Part shown: positions 40,141 through 48,604 of the stretch, piece after piece
How the letters are laid out: each line of letters opens with the position of its first letter
How positions within the stretch are numbered: the first letter of the stretch is position 1
Origin: Leadbettera azotonutricia ZAS-9
GTDB lineage: Bacteria; Spirochaetota; Spirochaetia; Treponematales; Breznakiellaceae
Reading direction: 5' to 3'
Length of the DNA stretch: 64,000 bases
Assembly (NCBI RefSeq): GCF_000214355.1
Contig: NC_015577.1
Span: 1,630,453 to 1,694,452 of the forward strand
Made by a program: the position numbers and the translations under genes
The notes under the pieces: generated by a model
What the model was told of the DNA's origin: nothing
Database searches by the model: none
What the model saw: the letters and a program-made list of their open reading frames with translations, nothing else

Positions 40141-40162
40141 CCCAAGGAAAATCTTGGGTTTT
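40141..40162. terminator. Hairpin with T-run in the 40.0-40.26 kb gap
   Basis: CCCAAG-GAAAAT-CTTGGG is followed by TTTT. A second small inverted repeat AATGATG/CATCATT is at 40082-40102. The rest of the 39988-40215 gap has no gene I can support; it may be decayed sequence. Confidence 0.45.
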
Positions 40163-40215
40163 CTGCGATCAAGCTGGAAGTGTCCCACCATGAGCCAATG
40201 CAGCTGTAATAGCAA

Positions 40216-40243
40216 TTGACAAAACACGACAATGCTATAAAAT
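40216..40243 (+). promoter_or_regulatory. Promoter of the truncated WGR gene
   Basis: TTGACA (40216-40221), a 16-nt spacer and TAAAAT (40238-40243), then AAAAAGGAACC as RBS before ATG 40264. Confidence 0.65.
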
Positions 40244-40263
40244 TAACGTAAAAAGGAACCGCC

Positions 40264-40492
40264 ATGAAACGTTTTTTTACTTACAAGGATGAAAAATCCG
40301 ACAGGTTCTGGGTTATAGAAACCAAAGAATGAATTTAAGCATTGGGATTTCTGTAGAAAATACTGGAAGATTATTAAAGAATGCGCATGTAATTGCAAAA
40401 ACAAGGAATATGCGGACAAATACTTCCCTGATGATGAAGTGTGGACCTGTACCGATTGCGGGATTGATAATGAAAGTGACGCCGTAAAATGA
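40264..40492 (+). pseudogene. Truncated WGR-domain gene joined to a Cys-rich tail
   Basis: ATG 40264 encodes 22 residues, KRFFTYKDEKSDRFWVIETK, which match the start of the WGR proteins at 41956 and 43083, and stops at TGA 40332. Another frame then encodes EFKHWDFCRKYWKIIKECAC up to TGA 40492, with C-x-C and C-x-x-C pairs (CTDCG) like a small zinc-binding tail. The body of the WGR protein is missing. Promoter and RBS are intact. It is a deletion remnant of a fourth WGR paralogue. Bases 40493-40580 show nothing. Confidence 0.65.
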
Positions 40493-40580
40493 AAAAAATG
40501 CGGGAAAGTGTTAGCTGTTACAAAATAAAGGAGGATGCATATAGTACGGGTACCGAAAAATTCGGTGGAAGAGTAATCAT

Positions 40581-41923
40581 TCAGCGCCCTTTGAGAAATT
40601 TGCTAGACTCTTTCCGGCGTTCCAGGCACTCTTGTTTTTCACTCAATGTACCCATGGCGATACTGATAAAAGCATCGCAGTCCTTGACGGTTTCATTATA
40701 ATTTCCGGTGCGGAAATAACAGTAGGACCGCGCAAGCATGGCCCGTGCCCGCTGCCGTATAGTCGCATCCTTCATATCGCATATCTCGGTATACTCCGCA
40801 ATGGCGCGTGCATAATTTTCAGCCAGTACTTCATTGAGCTGTAATGCTTCGTCCGCAGCCCGGAACAGAAACCATACCCGCAGCTTAGATGAAAAACCGA
40901 TCATGCGGATTCCTTCCTGTATACATGCCTGTTCTTCTTTATATTGAAATAACCGATGATGGGCATAGCGCTTGGAAAGTAGAGCTTCCGCTTTATAATC
41001 GGTGCTTATGCCGGACATTGTAAGGATCACGTCATAGTCTTTAAGGGAGCGGCTATACCCCAGGCTCCCCGTACGAAGGCAGGCTCTTCGCATGAGGGCA
41101 TAGGCCTTAAGCTCGGCGGGAACGCTGTCCATTTTAATAACCCTGTCGTACTGTCTTGTTGCCGCCTTAACGCCCCGTAGCCAGTACATGCGGCTAAAAG
41201 TCTCGTGGAGGAGAGCGCGGGCAGTAAGTTCCGCAGGAATCCCCTGCATGTTTATAACTATGTCATAGTCGGCCATCGCCCTGTTTATATCGCCTGAGTA
41301 TCCCCAATACACACCGTTATACTTGAGGGAAAGAAAGCGCAATACAAGGGGCGCATCAGGACGATCATACATGGTGAAATTACCCGTGAAGCCCGCTTTG
41401 CGAAAATCGGCGATAATACCGTAGGCGCGGAGATCGCCCCCTGTATAAGGGCGTTGGCCAGAAAATTAAGCTGTGTCTGCCCAATGCCTTCCAAAACGGC
41501 GATACGCTCATCAAGTTCCTGAAGTTCATTACGATAAACTATATCCGGTTCCACCGTTAATTGAGTGCTGTACCACTTTTTTGCAGATGAGGTATCGACC
41601 AGATCAGGCGGCAATACAGGCTTTATATAATCAGTAAAGTTTTCGGCGATCACCCGTTCCTTTGCACTGTTCAGGTCAAAACGTATGCCGGAAATATTTT
41701 GATAGTTTTCTATGTAACCCGAATTGTCTACATAGAGGGTTACCATAGTGCCGGACAGGTACATCCCCATGTAGTACCATTCATCGACGGCTGAACCCGG
41801 AAAATGTTCACATCCGTCATGATCGGTGAAAGCAGTTTTTATATGGTACATCATACCTGGTATAAGGTTATTTATCGCGTCCACCATTTTGTCATAATAA
41901 TAGAATTGACAGCTAAATATCAA
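40581..41923 (-). pseudogene. Frameshifted TPR/Sel1-like gene sharing a domain with the 566-aa ankyrin protein
   Basis: Two frames belong together. 41923-41285 encodes a start domain (MMYHIKTAFTDHDGCEHFPG) related to the N-terminus of the ankyrin protein at 35981, then a linker to NALIQGA. 41372-40581 continues with TPR-like repeats (KAATRQYDRVIKMDSVPAEL; RSLKDYDVILTMSGIS). The join is at a run of five G on the coding strand (41437-41441): adding one G gives NALIQGGDLRAYGIIADF into the second frame. It could be a true pseudogene or a homopolymer error. The start is uncertain: TTG 41923 or ATG 41887. It is divergent from the WGR gene at 41956. Confidence 0.65.
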
Positions 41924-41955
41924 TGGTATACAGTAAAATCTCCAAGGAGAACGTC

Positions 41956-43056
41956 ATGAAAAGGATATTCACCCTTAAAGACAGAACATCGGATAAATTC
42001 TGGACCATAACGACAGATGGCGCAAAACTCACCACCAATTACGGGAAAATACGGAATACTGCTTTTTCAAGCGATAAGTCATCGAGCTTTCGCGGCTATC
42101 AGTGGCCCACCGGTGACATAACCCAGCGCATAGGCGAAGGCGGACAGGTTGTGGAAAAAGAATTCAGTGACGATGCCCTGTGCAACAAAGAAGCAGAAAA
42201 ACAGATAGCCAAAAAAATAAAAGAAGGTTATGCGGAGCAGGAAAAATTATTTATCGATCTTGACGAAGGGATGCAGCTTTTTCAGGATAAAAGGCTGGAC
42301 GAAGATTGCAAAGGACCGCAATCAGGAGATCCCGGAAAAATAAAAATTCTGCGAGTGGCATTGGATGAACTTGACAAGAGGGGTTCACTCGAAATCACCT
42401 ACGGCGTCCATATCTTTATTCAGTATATAGAAATCGCCATACATTATGCAACAAATTGGCTTAGAAAAATTAACTTCGACGATATTAAGCGATTTTTATA
42501 TTCTGTGCCGAAATTCAAAACAGAAAAAGAGGACATCCTTGACAGTATTACGGTTCTCTATGCAGAAGGCTTTTTCATTGCCCTGCATACCAATGATGTC
42601 AAGCTCGAAAAATTCTGTCTGGATCACCTTGATGAAAACGAGGCCTTTGACCGTATGCTCATTGCAGTATGCAGGCAAGAACATAAAGACGATATGCGGC
42701 AATTGTTCCTGTATAAAAACTACCTGCGCTATTTTGAAAGCAAGCCCTTTGCGGCAAAGCTTGTGGAATATCAAATGCAATTTCAAAATGATCCCGCCGC
42801 GGCCTTAAAAAATTTTGTCGATCTGTATATTACAATATGGGAAGAACATAATAGCATGGGGAGCAATCTGTTGATCCATTATAAAGAAGTTACCGATTCA
42901 AACATACAGTTAGCGGGGGTACGTTTTGAAGATATTATCAATTCTATACGCTCATGGATTTATAAATATGGCAACGATGAGCTATTGACGTATATCAAAG
43001 AAAAGAAAAGCCGGATGACCTCGGGATTAGAATACTTAATCGAGCATAAAAAATAG
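41956..43056 (+). CDS. WGR-domain protein (366 aa)
   Basis: ATG 41956 has AAGGAG 12 bases upstream; a longer frame from 41923 lacks an RBS. Residues 1-100 are a diverged WGR domain: KRIFTLKDRTSDKFWTITTD, YGKIRN in place of the W-G-R core, a ~30-residue insertion, then GEGGQVVEKEF and KKIKEGYAEQ. The remainder is helical and unnamed, similar in layout to the 277-aa protein downstream. There is no signal peptide. WGR domains bind nucleic acid in known cases; here that is inference. The next gene starts 27 bases downstream in the same direction. Confidence 0.85.
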   Translation: MKRIFTLKDRTSDKFWTITTDGAKLTTNYGKIRNTAFSSDKSSSFRGYQWPTGDITQRIGEGGQVVEKEFSDDALCNKEAEKQIAKKIKEGYAEQEKLFIDLDEGMQLFQDKRLDEDCKGPQSGDPGKIKILRVALDELDKRGSLEITYGVHIFIQYIEIAIHYATNWLRKINFDDIKRFLYSVPKFKTEKEDILDSITVLYAEGFFIALHTNDVKLEKFCLDHLDENEAFDRMLIAVCRQEHKDDMRQLFLYKNYLRYFESKPFAAKLVEYQMQFQNDPAAALKNFVDLYITIWEEHNSMGSNLLIHYKEVTDSNIQLAGVRFEDIINSIRSWIYKYGNDELLTYIKEKKSRMTSGLEYLIEHKK

Positions 43057-43082
43057 CTGAGAAAAACAAAAAGGAGAAAGCC

Positions 43083-43916
43083 ATGAAGCGGGTGTTTACC
43101 TTAAAGAATGAAGAGTCCGACAAATTCTGGGCAATTGAAACCAATAACGAAAATTTGATCGTGAATTTCGGCAAGGTTAAAAATACCACCATGACCCTTT
43201 CCAACTGGAATGCGTGGGAACAGCAACATAAGCAAGACCCTGTCGCAGTGCGGCTCGGTGAAGGCGGTTCTGTTTCGGAAAAAGCATTTGCCAGCGCGGA
43301 ACTGTGGGGCAAGGAAGCGGAAAAACTTATCGCCAAAAAAATCAAGGCCGGGTTTATAGAGCAGGATGAATTCTTTATTTCATTTTTTAATGAAGTCAGA
43401 GGTCTCTACAATTTGAACCGTCCTTCAAAATTGAGCGAGCTTCTTACGGAACTGGATAAGTGGGACAAACCCTTTGTTATCAGTTATGGCTCGGATCATT
43501 TGTTGCATTCACTGGAAGTAATTTTTACCGCCCAGGTAAAAACTGCAAAAGTTCTCTCCGGCGTCGCCGCTTTTATGTACCATCTGCCTAAACTGGAAGG
43601 GGCGGACGAACCGGCAAAGAATAATCTTTTGAGCATATACGGCGTGGGTCTGCGTTGCGCAGCGGTTTGTAATGACGAAAAACTTGACGCTTTCTGCCGC
43701 GTCCATTTGCCCGCCAAAAGTGACGACCCGTATATAGCCGCCGGTCTTGCCTATTCCGCCGCCCGTTGGAACCGTCCTGACGAAGTCAAAGAAAACCTTA
43801 AGCGGGCCTTCTTTACTTATTACGGGGAAAGTGAGAGCTACGAAAAGCTCGATTTCTTTAAACCTTATGCGGATATAATTGAAGCCTACAAAAAAGATGC
43901 AGAAAAATCGGGTTAG
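43083..43916 (+). CDS. WGR-domain protein (277 aa)
   Basis: ATG 43083 is preceded by AAGGAGAAAG. It is paralogous to the gene before it: KRVFTLKNEESDKFWAIETN, FGKVKN core, an insertion, then GEGGSVSEKAF and KKIKAGFIEQ (about 1-100), with a helical C-terminal half. Both have lost the W of the W-G-R core. The tandem arrangement suggests duplication and perhaps heteromer formation. Its stop codon abuts a perfect inverted repeat that may end the transcript. Confidence 0.85.
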   Translation: MKRVFTLKNEESDKFWAIETNNENLIVNFGKVKNTTMTLSNWNAWEQQHKQDPVAVRLGEGGSVSEKAFASAELWGKEAEKLIAKKIKAGFIEQDEFFISFFNEVRGLYNLNRPSKLSELLTELDKWDKPFVISYGSDHLLHSLEVIFTAQVKTAKVLSGVAAFMYHLPKLEGADEPAKNNLLSIYGVGLRCAAVCNDEKLDAFCRVHLPAKSDDPYIAAGLAYSAARWNRPDEVKENLKRAFFTYYGESESYEKLDFFKPYADIIEAYKKDAEKSG

Positions 43917-43945
43917 TATAGCAAAAGGGCTGTATCTGCTATACT
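43916..43945. repeat. Perfect 9-bp inverted repeat after the WGR gene
   Basis: AGTATAGCA (43916-43924) and TGCTATACT (43937-43945) are separated by 12 bases. The right arm contains TATACT, which could be a -10 for the HD-GYP gene 39 bases later, so this may be an operator as well as a hairpin. There is no T-run. Confidence 0.5.
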
Positions 43946-43983
43946 GTAACAATGAGATATAGACTTGCAGGAAAAGGACTTGT

Positions 43984-45243
43984 ATGAAAATCCGTATGGA
44001 TCAATTGATTATGGCGCTGTCCGATGCTCTGGATATTGTTGAAGGGGAACTTCTCGGCGTCGCCGGTCATCATGGAAAGCGGGTTGCCGTACTGTCTGCG
44101 GCCATGGGTAAAGAACTTGATTTCAACGGGAATGATCACCATGGCCTCGGAACCTGCGCCCTTTTTCATGATAATGCCCTTACCGAATATATCCTGGCCG
44201 AGCATTCCGGCAGCACAGAAAATAAGCCCGATTTGGGATTTCACTGCACCATAGGGCAGCGGAATGTGGATTCCCTGATGCTCGATACGGATATTAATGG
44301 CTTTGTCCTGTACCATCATGAAAGGGCAAACGGCGCCGGCCCCTTTCATAAAAAGGCGGGAGAAATCCCCCTGGGCGCGGAATTGATAGGCATGGCAGAT
44401 TCTCTTGATGTAAAACATCACTTTGAAAATTTTCCGCCCGAAAAGCTCCCCGACCTGCGGGAAGAAATCACCAATAGTATCGGGGAAAATTATACCCCCC
44501 GTTCTGCAGAAGCATTCCTCTCTGTGATGAACGAAGAAATGCTCATAAGCCTCCGGAATGATCATATAGAGCAGGCTGTTGAAAATACAATTCCTTCCTG
44601 GTCGGTGAATATGGAAGATAAAATGCTCATTAGTTTAGCTGAGTTCTTTACCCATATCATCGACTATAAATCGAATTTTACCCGTCGGCATTCAACACAG
44701 ATTGCAAACAAGGCCTGGCTGATGGCGGGTTATTACAAGTATCCGGCGGCGCTCAAATCGGAGATATTCCTGGCGGCGGCCCTCCACGATCTGGGAAAGC
44801 TTGCCACTCCCAGCTTAATTCTTGAGAAACCAGGCAAGCTGACCGACGAAGAATTTCGCATTATCAAAAAACATGTATGGCACACATGGACAATGCTCAA
44901 GAAAATTTCCGGGTTTGAAAAAATCAGAGACTGGGCTGCCTTCCACCATGAAAAGCTCGACGGTACAGGCTACCACTTTGGCAAAAAAGCCGAAGAGCTG
45001 GATTTTATTTCCCGGCTGCTTGCCGTCCTAGATATTTACCAGGCAGTAAGTGAGGAAAGGCCCTACCATGACAGACGTACCCACAGGGATACCATGAATA
45101 TTTTATACGATATGGCGCACAGTGGTGTTGTTGATAAAGAGATTGTGCGGGACATCGATAAGGCTTTGGTTGATTTCTCTCTTAAGGATGTGCCGCTGCC
45201 ATTAATAGATGCATCTATCCCTTCTTTGCATTCCATAGAATAA
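43984..45243 (+). CDS. Tandem HD-GYP-type phosphohydrolase
   Basis: 419 aa with two HD-type domains. The first (about 20-160) has CALFHDNALTEY and HHERANGAGPF. The second (about 225-400) has ALHDLGKLATPSLIL and HHEKLDGTGYHFG, close to the HD-GYP signature HHExxDGxGYP. Such proteins are metal-dependent phosphodiesterases of cyclic di-GMP or related nucleotides. The GYP motif is GYH here and degenerate in the first domain, so substrate and activity are uncertain. There is no membrane segment or sensor domain. Its end overlaps the convergent helical paralogue by 29 bases. Confidence 0.85.
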   Translation: MKIRMDQLIMALSDALDIVEGELLGVAGHHGKRVAVLSAAMGKELDFNGNDHHGLGTCALFHDNALTEYILAEHSGSTENKPDLGFHCTIGQRNVDSLMLDTDINGFVLYHHERANGAGPFHKKAGEIPLGAELIGMADSLDVKHHFENFPPEKLPDLREEITNSIGENYTPRSAEAFLSVMNEEMLISLRNDHIEQAVENTIPSWSVNMEDKMLISLAEFFTHIIDYKSNFTRRHSTQIANKAWLMAGYYKYPAALKSEIFLAAALHDLGKLATPSLILEKPGKLTDEEFRIIKKHVWHTWTMLKKISGFEKIRDWAAFHHEKLDGTGYHFGKKAEELDFISRLLAVLDIYQAVSEERPYHDRRTHRDTMNILYDMAHSGVVDKEIVRDIDKALVDFSLKDVPLPLIDASIPSLHSIE

Positions 45244-46969
45244 GCAGCCGCTGGGCAGTTTCGGAAGCGTCCTTCTTGAATTTGGGCAGCCTTGCCTCAA
45301 GTTCCGCACGAACCTCGCCCTCCTTATCAAGGAGAATTTCTTCCAGAACTTTAAGCACCCGCTTTGACTTTGCACAAAAAAGGATGAGCGCGTCCATGCC
45401 GCCAAGCCCGCTGCCGGATGAAAAGATAGCCTTTGCCCAGTTGGCAAAGTCATCGGCCCGGAGGCGGCTCTCGGGTTTTGCTCCAAGCTCAGCAAGGTGA
45501 GTTTCAATAAATGTGCGGGTTTCCTCAGGGTGAGCGGCAGTGTATTCACGAACAATCTCGGCGGGGAATTCCCATGCCTCCCAGTCTTCCATGTCCTTTA
45601 AGCGGCCTTTCGTATTAAAGGAATTATGAAAATCTTCGGCGTTAAAGTGCCTTCCTGCGATAAAGGCTCTGGCAGTTTGGGAAGGAGTTGCCCAGTCTCT
45701 GCGGAGTTCCATGATCAAACGGATCAGGTTGCTTTTGTAGTCATAATCAGGCGATACTTCCCGGTCAAATTTCTCCGTAAAGTACGCCTCTATCTGCGGA
45801 ATGCCTATGTCGTAGAGAACGGCGAAGGGGGCGATATCCTCAGGGTCGAGGGTGCCTTTATTAACCGTGATAAGTTCGTCCCAATTTTCTACCAACTCTT
45901 TAACTAAAGCTATGGCGTCTTCATCACCGTTATCAAGTTTTATGGAAAGAAGATAAAATGAATATGAGAACAATCTTTTGGGGATTATCGGGACTTCATC
46001 TTTCGATGTCTTTCCGTCAATATGCCAATAAAAAGCGCGGTGTACCGTGTCAAAGAGGGGCCGGTTTTCTGCATAGAGGGCTTTGAAATGTTTTGAAAGA
46101 AACTGCCGGTCAGGGGGAGTAATATAGGGAATGTCCTTGCCTTTTATTTTTCCCGCATACCCCAAAAGATAGAGCAGCTCGAACCATTCGTCGGGAAGGC
46201 CGATCTTTTTTCCTGTTTTCCACAGTTCTTCTTTTGTACAAAATGTATCTTCGTCGTTCATTAAAGAACCAACCCATCCCGTGACTCCCCACTTATAACC
46301 CATGTAGTAGAAAAGCCGGCGGCGTAATTTTTCCAGGCCCGGCGAATAATCCCCGGCGATAAGACAGGCAAGCCGGGCGGATTGCCAGGGAGTTTCATCT
46401 TCAATAGATTGAACAGCTTCTATTTCATCGAATTGTTTGGCGATGAACTCTTCGATAAAGGGGATAAAGTTTTTATATTTCTCGCTCTCTGCTTTCAGGG
46501 CTTCCGCAGCCATGACGATGATGAGACCGTAGAGGGGGTCCTGGGACAGTTTTGACTTTCCCTTTGCCGACAGATTGGCTTCCAAAAAGGCTCGGGACGC
46601 CTCGGGATAATATTTGAAAAGACGGCCAGCGATGTTCCAGGAACCGATATGCTGGTTTCCGACGCCTTTAAAAATTTCCTCGAAAGAAACACCCAATGAT
46701 TGCTGCACCCTGATACCCGCATCGTTGTAGGGAATTTTAGCCTTCTCCATAGAGAGGGCTACCGCTTGGAGTATACGCAGAGCCAGCGCATCGTACGGGC
46801 CGCCGAGTCCCGCCTCCACTTCTCCGGGGAAATGGCTATACTCATATTTAATACCCTTGGGCCAGGGGCCTGATCCATTGATATAGGCCTCGAACTCTTT
46901 TTCCTTTTTGGGCTTAAAATAAATGTCGGCAAGCTGGTTAAATTCGTGGATCAGGTTTTGTTCGGTCAT
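45215..46969 (-). CDS. Large helical-repeat protein, paralogue 2 (584 aa)
   Basis: Paralogous over its whole length to the first ~560 residues of the frameshifted gene at 39987 and to the gene at 50416: FEAYINGSGPWPKGIKYEY near the start, PFAVLYDIGIPQIEAYFTEK in the middle, LFCAKSKRVLKVLEEILLDK and TAQRLLILWNAKKG at the end. It is mostly helical and looks like ARM/HEAT-type solenoids, with no signal peptide or catalytic motif I can see. I do not recognise the family by name. It carries no WGR domain, unlike the first paralogue. Confidence 0.8.
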   Translation of the reverse strand: MTEQNLIHEFNQLADIYFKPKKEKEFEAYINGSGPWPKGIKYEYSHFPGEVEAGLGGPYDALALRILQAVALSMEKAKIPYNDAGIRVQQSLGVSFEEIFKGVGNQHIGSWNIAGRLFKYYPEASRAFLEANLSAKGKSKLSQDPLYGLIIVMAAEALKAESEKYKNFIPFIEEFIAKQFDEIEAVQSIEDETPWQSARLACLIAGDYSPGLEKLRRRLFYYMGYKWGVTGWVGSLMNDEDTFCTKEELWKTGKKIGLPDEWFELLYLLGYAGKIKGKDIPYITPPDRQFLSKHFKALYAENRPLFDTVHRAFYWHIDGKTSKDEVPIIPKRLFSYSFYLLSIKLDNGDEDAIALVKELVENWDELITVNKGTLDPEDIAPFAVLYDIGIPQIEAYFTEKFDREVSPDYDYKSNLIRLIMELRRDWATPSQTARAFIAGRHFNAEDFHNSFNTKGRLKDMEDWEAWEFPAEIVREYTAAHPEETRTFIETHLAELGAKPESRLRADDFANWAKAIFSSGSGLGGMDALILFCAKSKRVLKVLEEILLDKEGEVRAELEARLPKFKKDASETAQRLLILWNAKKG

Positions 46970-46992
46970 GAAAGGTCTCCTTGCACAATTAA

Positions 46993-47021
46993 ACTATAAA
47001 GAATATATATTATTGAGGCAA
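46993..47021 (-). promoter_or_regulatory. Promoter of helical paralogue 2
   Basis: On the minus strand: TTGCCT (47021-47016), 17 nt, TATAGT (46998-46993). The gene starts 24 bases further on, with AAGGAG as RBS. Confidence 0.6.
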
Positions 47022-47024
47022 GTA

Positions 47025-47053
47025 TCGCCATTTATAGCATATCCTGTTACAAT
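47025..47053 (+). promoter_or_regulatory. Candidate promoter of the TPR gene
   Basis: TCGCCA (47025-47030), 17 nt, TACAAT (47048-47053), with RBS AAGGGGTGAG next. It is back to back with the divergent promoter at 46993-47021. Confidence 0.5.
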
Positions 47054-47074
47054 TCTCTAACAAGGGGTGAGATT

Positions 47075-48595
47075 ATGAAAAATTACAGTGATAGAAAGCG
47101 GGACGAGGACATGCTCAAGGCGGGATATGATGATTATGAAGACTTCCGTTACGATGAGGCCCAAGCTGCTGCCGACGAGCTGGTAAAAAACAGCCCCGAA
47201 TTTTCAGGCGGCTGGGACCTGCTCGGGCTCTGTTACAAGAATCTCGCCGAAGAGAACTCCGTTAAAAAAGGGCCGGAGGCGTTGGCCGAAACCCGTGCCA
47301 TTTTTGACAAGGCGGTAGAAGCTTTCAAGAAGGCGCTGGCCCTGGAGTCGGCCCGGGAACAAAGCTGGATCAATCTTGGCAGAGTGTATGATGCGTACAT
47401 CCTTACCAATTATGATGAAGAGACAGAAGGATTTACAAGCGAAAAGATTGACGGAGTGAAAGCGCAGGAATGTTATATGAAGGCCCTGGAGCTGAACCGC
47501 TGCGAAGAAAATTATCTTTCAGCGCTGGAAGGCGAATGGAGCAAAGAGCAGCGTTCTATCCTTGAGGATTGGTGCATCCATGATACTTTCAATCCCCTTC
47601 CTTTAACGTTGCTCTCCCGCCATTATTATGAAGAAGAAGACACGGTCAATTCCGAAAAGTATATAAAAAAATCGCTGGCTCTTAAAGAAACCGGTGAGGC
47701 TTTTTTTCACCTCTGCGATCTGTATCTGGATACCAACCGCCTTGATGAATGCGAGAAGCTCGTAAACAAAATTGATCCAAAAAAACGGCCTGATCTGTAC
47801 GGGGATGATGGGGATCATGGACAGATGGACAGAAATGAATACCACGCTTTGAAAAGTTATTTAAAACAAGAGCTGGCAAAAACGAGGAAAATCAAGGTTC
47901 CAAAAATAAAAATTAAAAGCATCAAGCGTACCAAACTGCAGGAGGCTCTGGAAGCTGACTTTGAAAAGAAAGCCGCCGGTCTTAAGGAGATAAATAGCGA
48001 TTTGCTTAAAATAATCACCGTCAAGCCAAAGGAGATACTTTCGGAGCTTTCCAAACTTGATGAAAACGAGATCCTTGCCTATTTCAAAGAGGGCCTTGAA
48101 AGCAGTCTGGAATTTCTTGATCCGGTTGAATCTTACAAGGCCCTGTATTTCACTTGGCGTTACAGCGATATGGAAACCATCGGCTTCGGAGTAAAGAAGT
48201 ATCACCTTGAAGACAGAGAGAATCCATTCCAGACTTTAAAGGAGCCGAAATATAATTCTGATGAAGAAAATAACGGCTTTGGTACCGTTGCCATTGTTCT
48301 TGATGCCTGGGTTCCCGGCAAGAACGAATACGATGACGATGACGACGATGGAGACAATGGCGATGATGAAAATAAAGGACTCTGTGATATATACCAGGAG
48401 AACGAGCAGGCTATCCCTTTGAACTTGCGCAGCGAATATAAAGCCCTTGGGGACTTATACGACAGCCTTTTTACAGCAAAACTGAACCAATTGGTAAGTC
48501 TTGCCTATGGACTTATCACCGCGCCAAAGCCGGGATATTTATTATGCGGCATACGCTATAAACCGGAGTCGATAGTGTTATTGGCAGCGCCGTAA
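47075..48595 (+). CDS. TPR protein with an acidic C-terminal region
   Basis: 506 aa. Residues about 15-240 contain tetratricopeptide-like pairs (YDEAQAAADELVKNSPEFSG; GWDLLGLCYKNLAEE; AVEAFKKALALE). A charged helical middle follows (about 265-345). The C-terminal part has an acidic run (DDDDDGDNGDDENKG, about 424-438) within a folded-looking segment. There is no signal peptide. The end segment TIGFGVKKYHLEDRENPFQT to the C-terminus is not recognised. It is flanked by two helical paralogues transcribed the other way, so it likely belongs to the same system as an adaptor. Confidence 0.8.
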   Translation: MKNYSDRKRDEDMLKAGYDDYEDFRYDEAQAAADELVKNSPEFSGGWDLLGLCYKNLAEENSVKKGPEALAETRAIFDKAVEAFKKALALESAREQSWINLGRVYDAYILTNYDEETEGFTSEKIDGVKAQECYMKALELNRCEENYLSALEGEWSKEQRSILEDWCIHDTFNPLPLTLLSRHYYEEEDTVNSEKYIKKSLALKETGEAFFHLCDLYLDTNRLDECEKLVNKIDPKKRPDLYGDDGDHGQMDRNEYHALKSYLKQELAKTRKIKVPKIKIKSIKRTKLQEALEADFEKKAAGLKEINSDLLKIITVKPKEILSELSKLDENEILAYFKEGLESSLEFLDPVESYKALYFTWRYSDMETIGFGVKKYHLEDRENPFQTLKEPKYNSDEENNGFGTVAIVLDAWVPGKNEYDDDDDDGDNGDDENKGLCDIYQENEQAIPLNLRSEYKALGDLYDSLFTAKLNQLVSLAYGLITAPKPGYLLCGIRYKPESIVLLAAP

Positions 48596-48604
48596 TCGTA
48601 TGGT

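Noticed and set aside
40489-40701. A 70-aa frame starting at the end of the WGR remnant
   Set aside because: It is antisense to the TPR-like coding region and has no recognisable features.
41437-41441. Programmed frameshift at the G-run of the TPR gene
   Set aside because: There is no slippery heptamer in the needed phase; a simple one-base loss explains it better.
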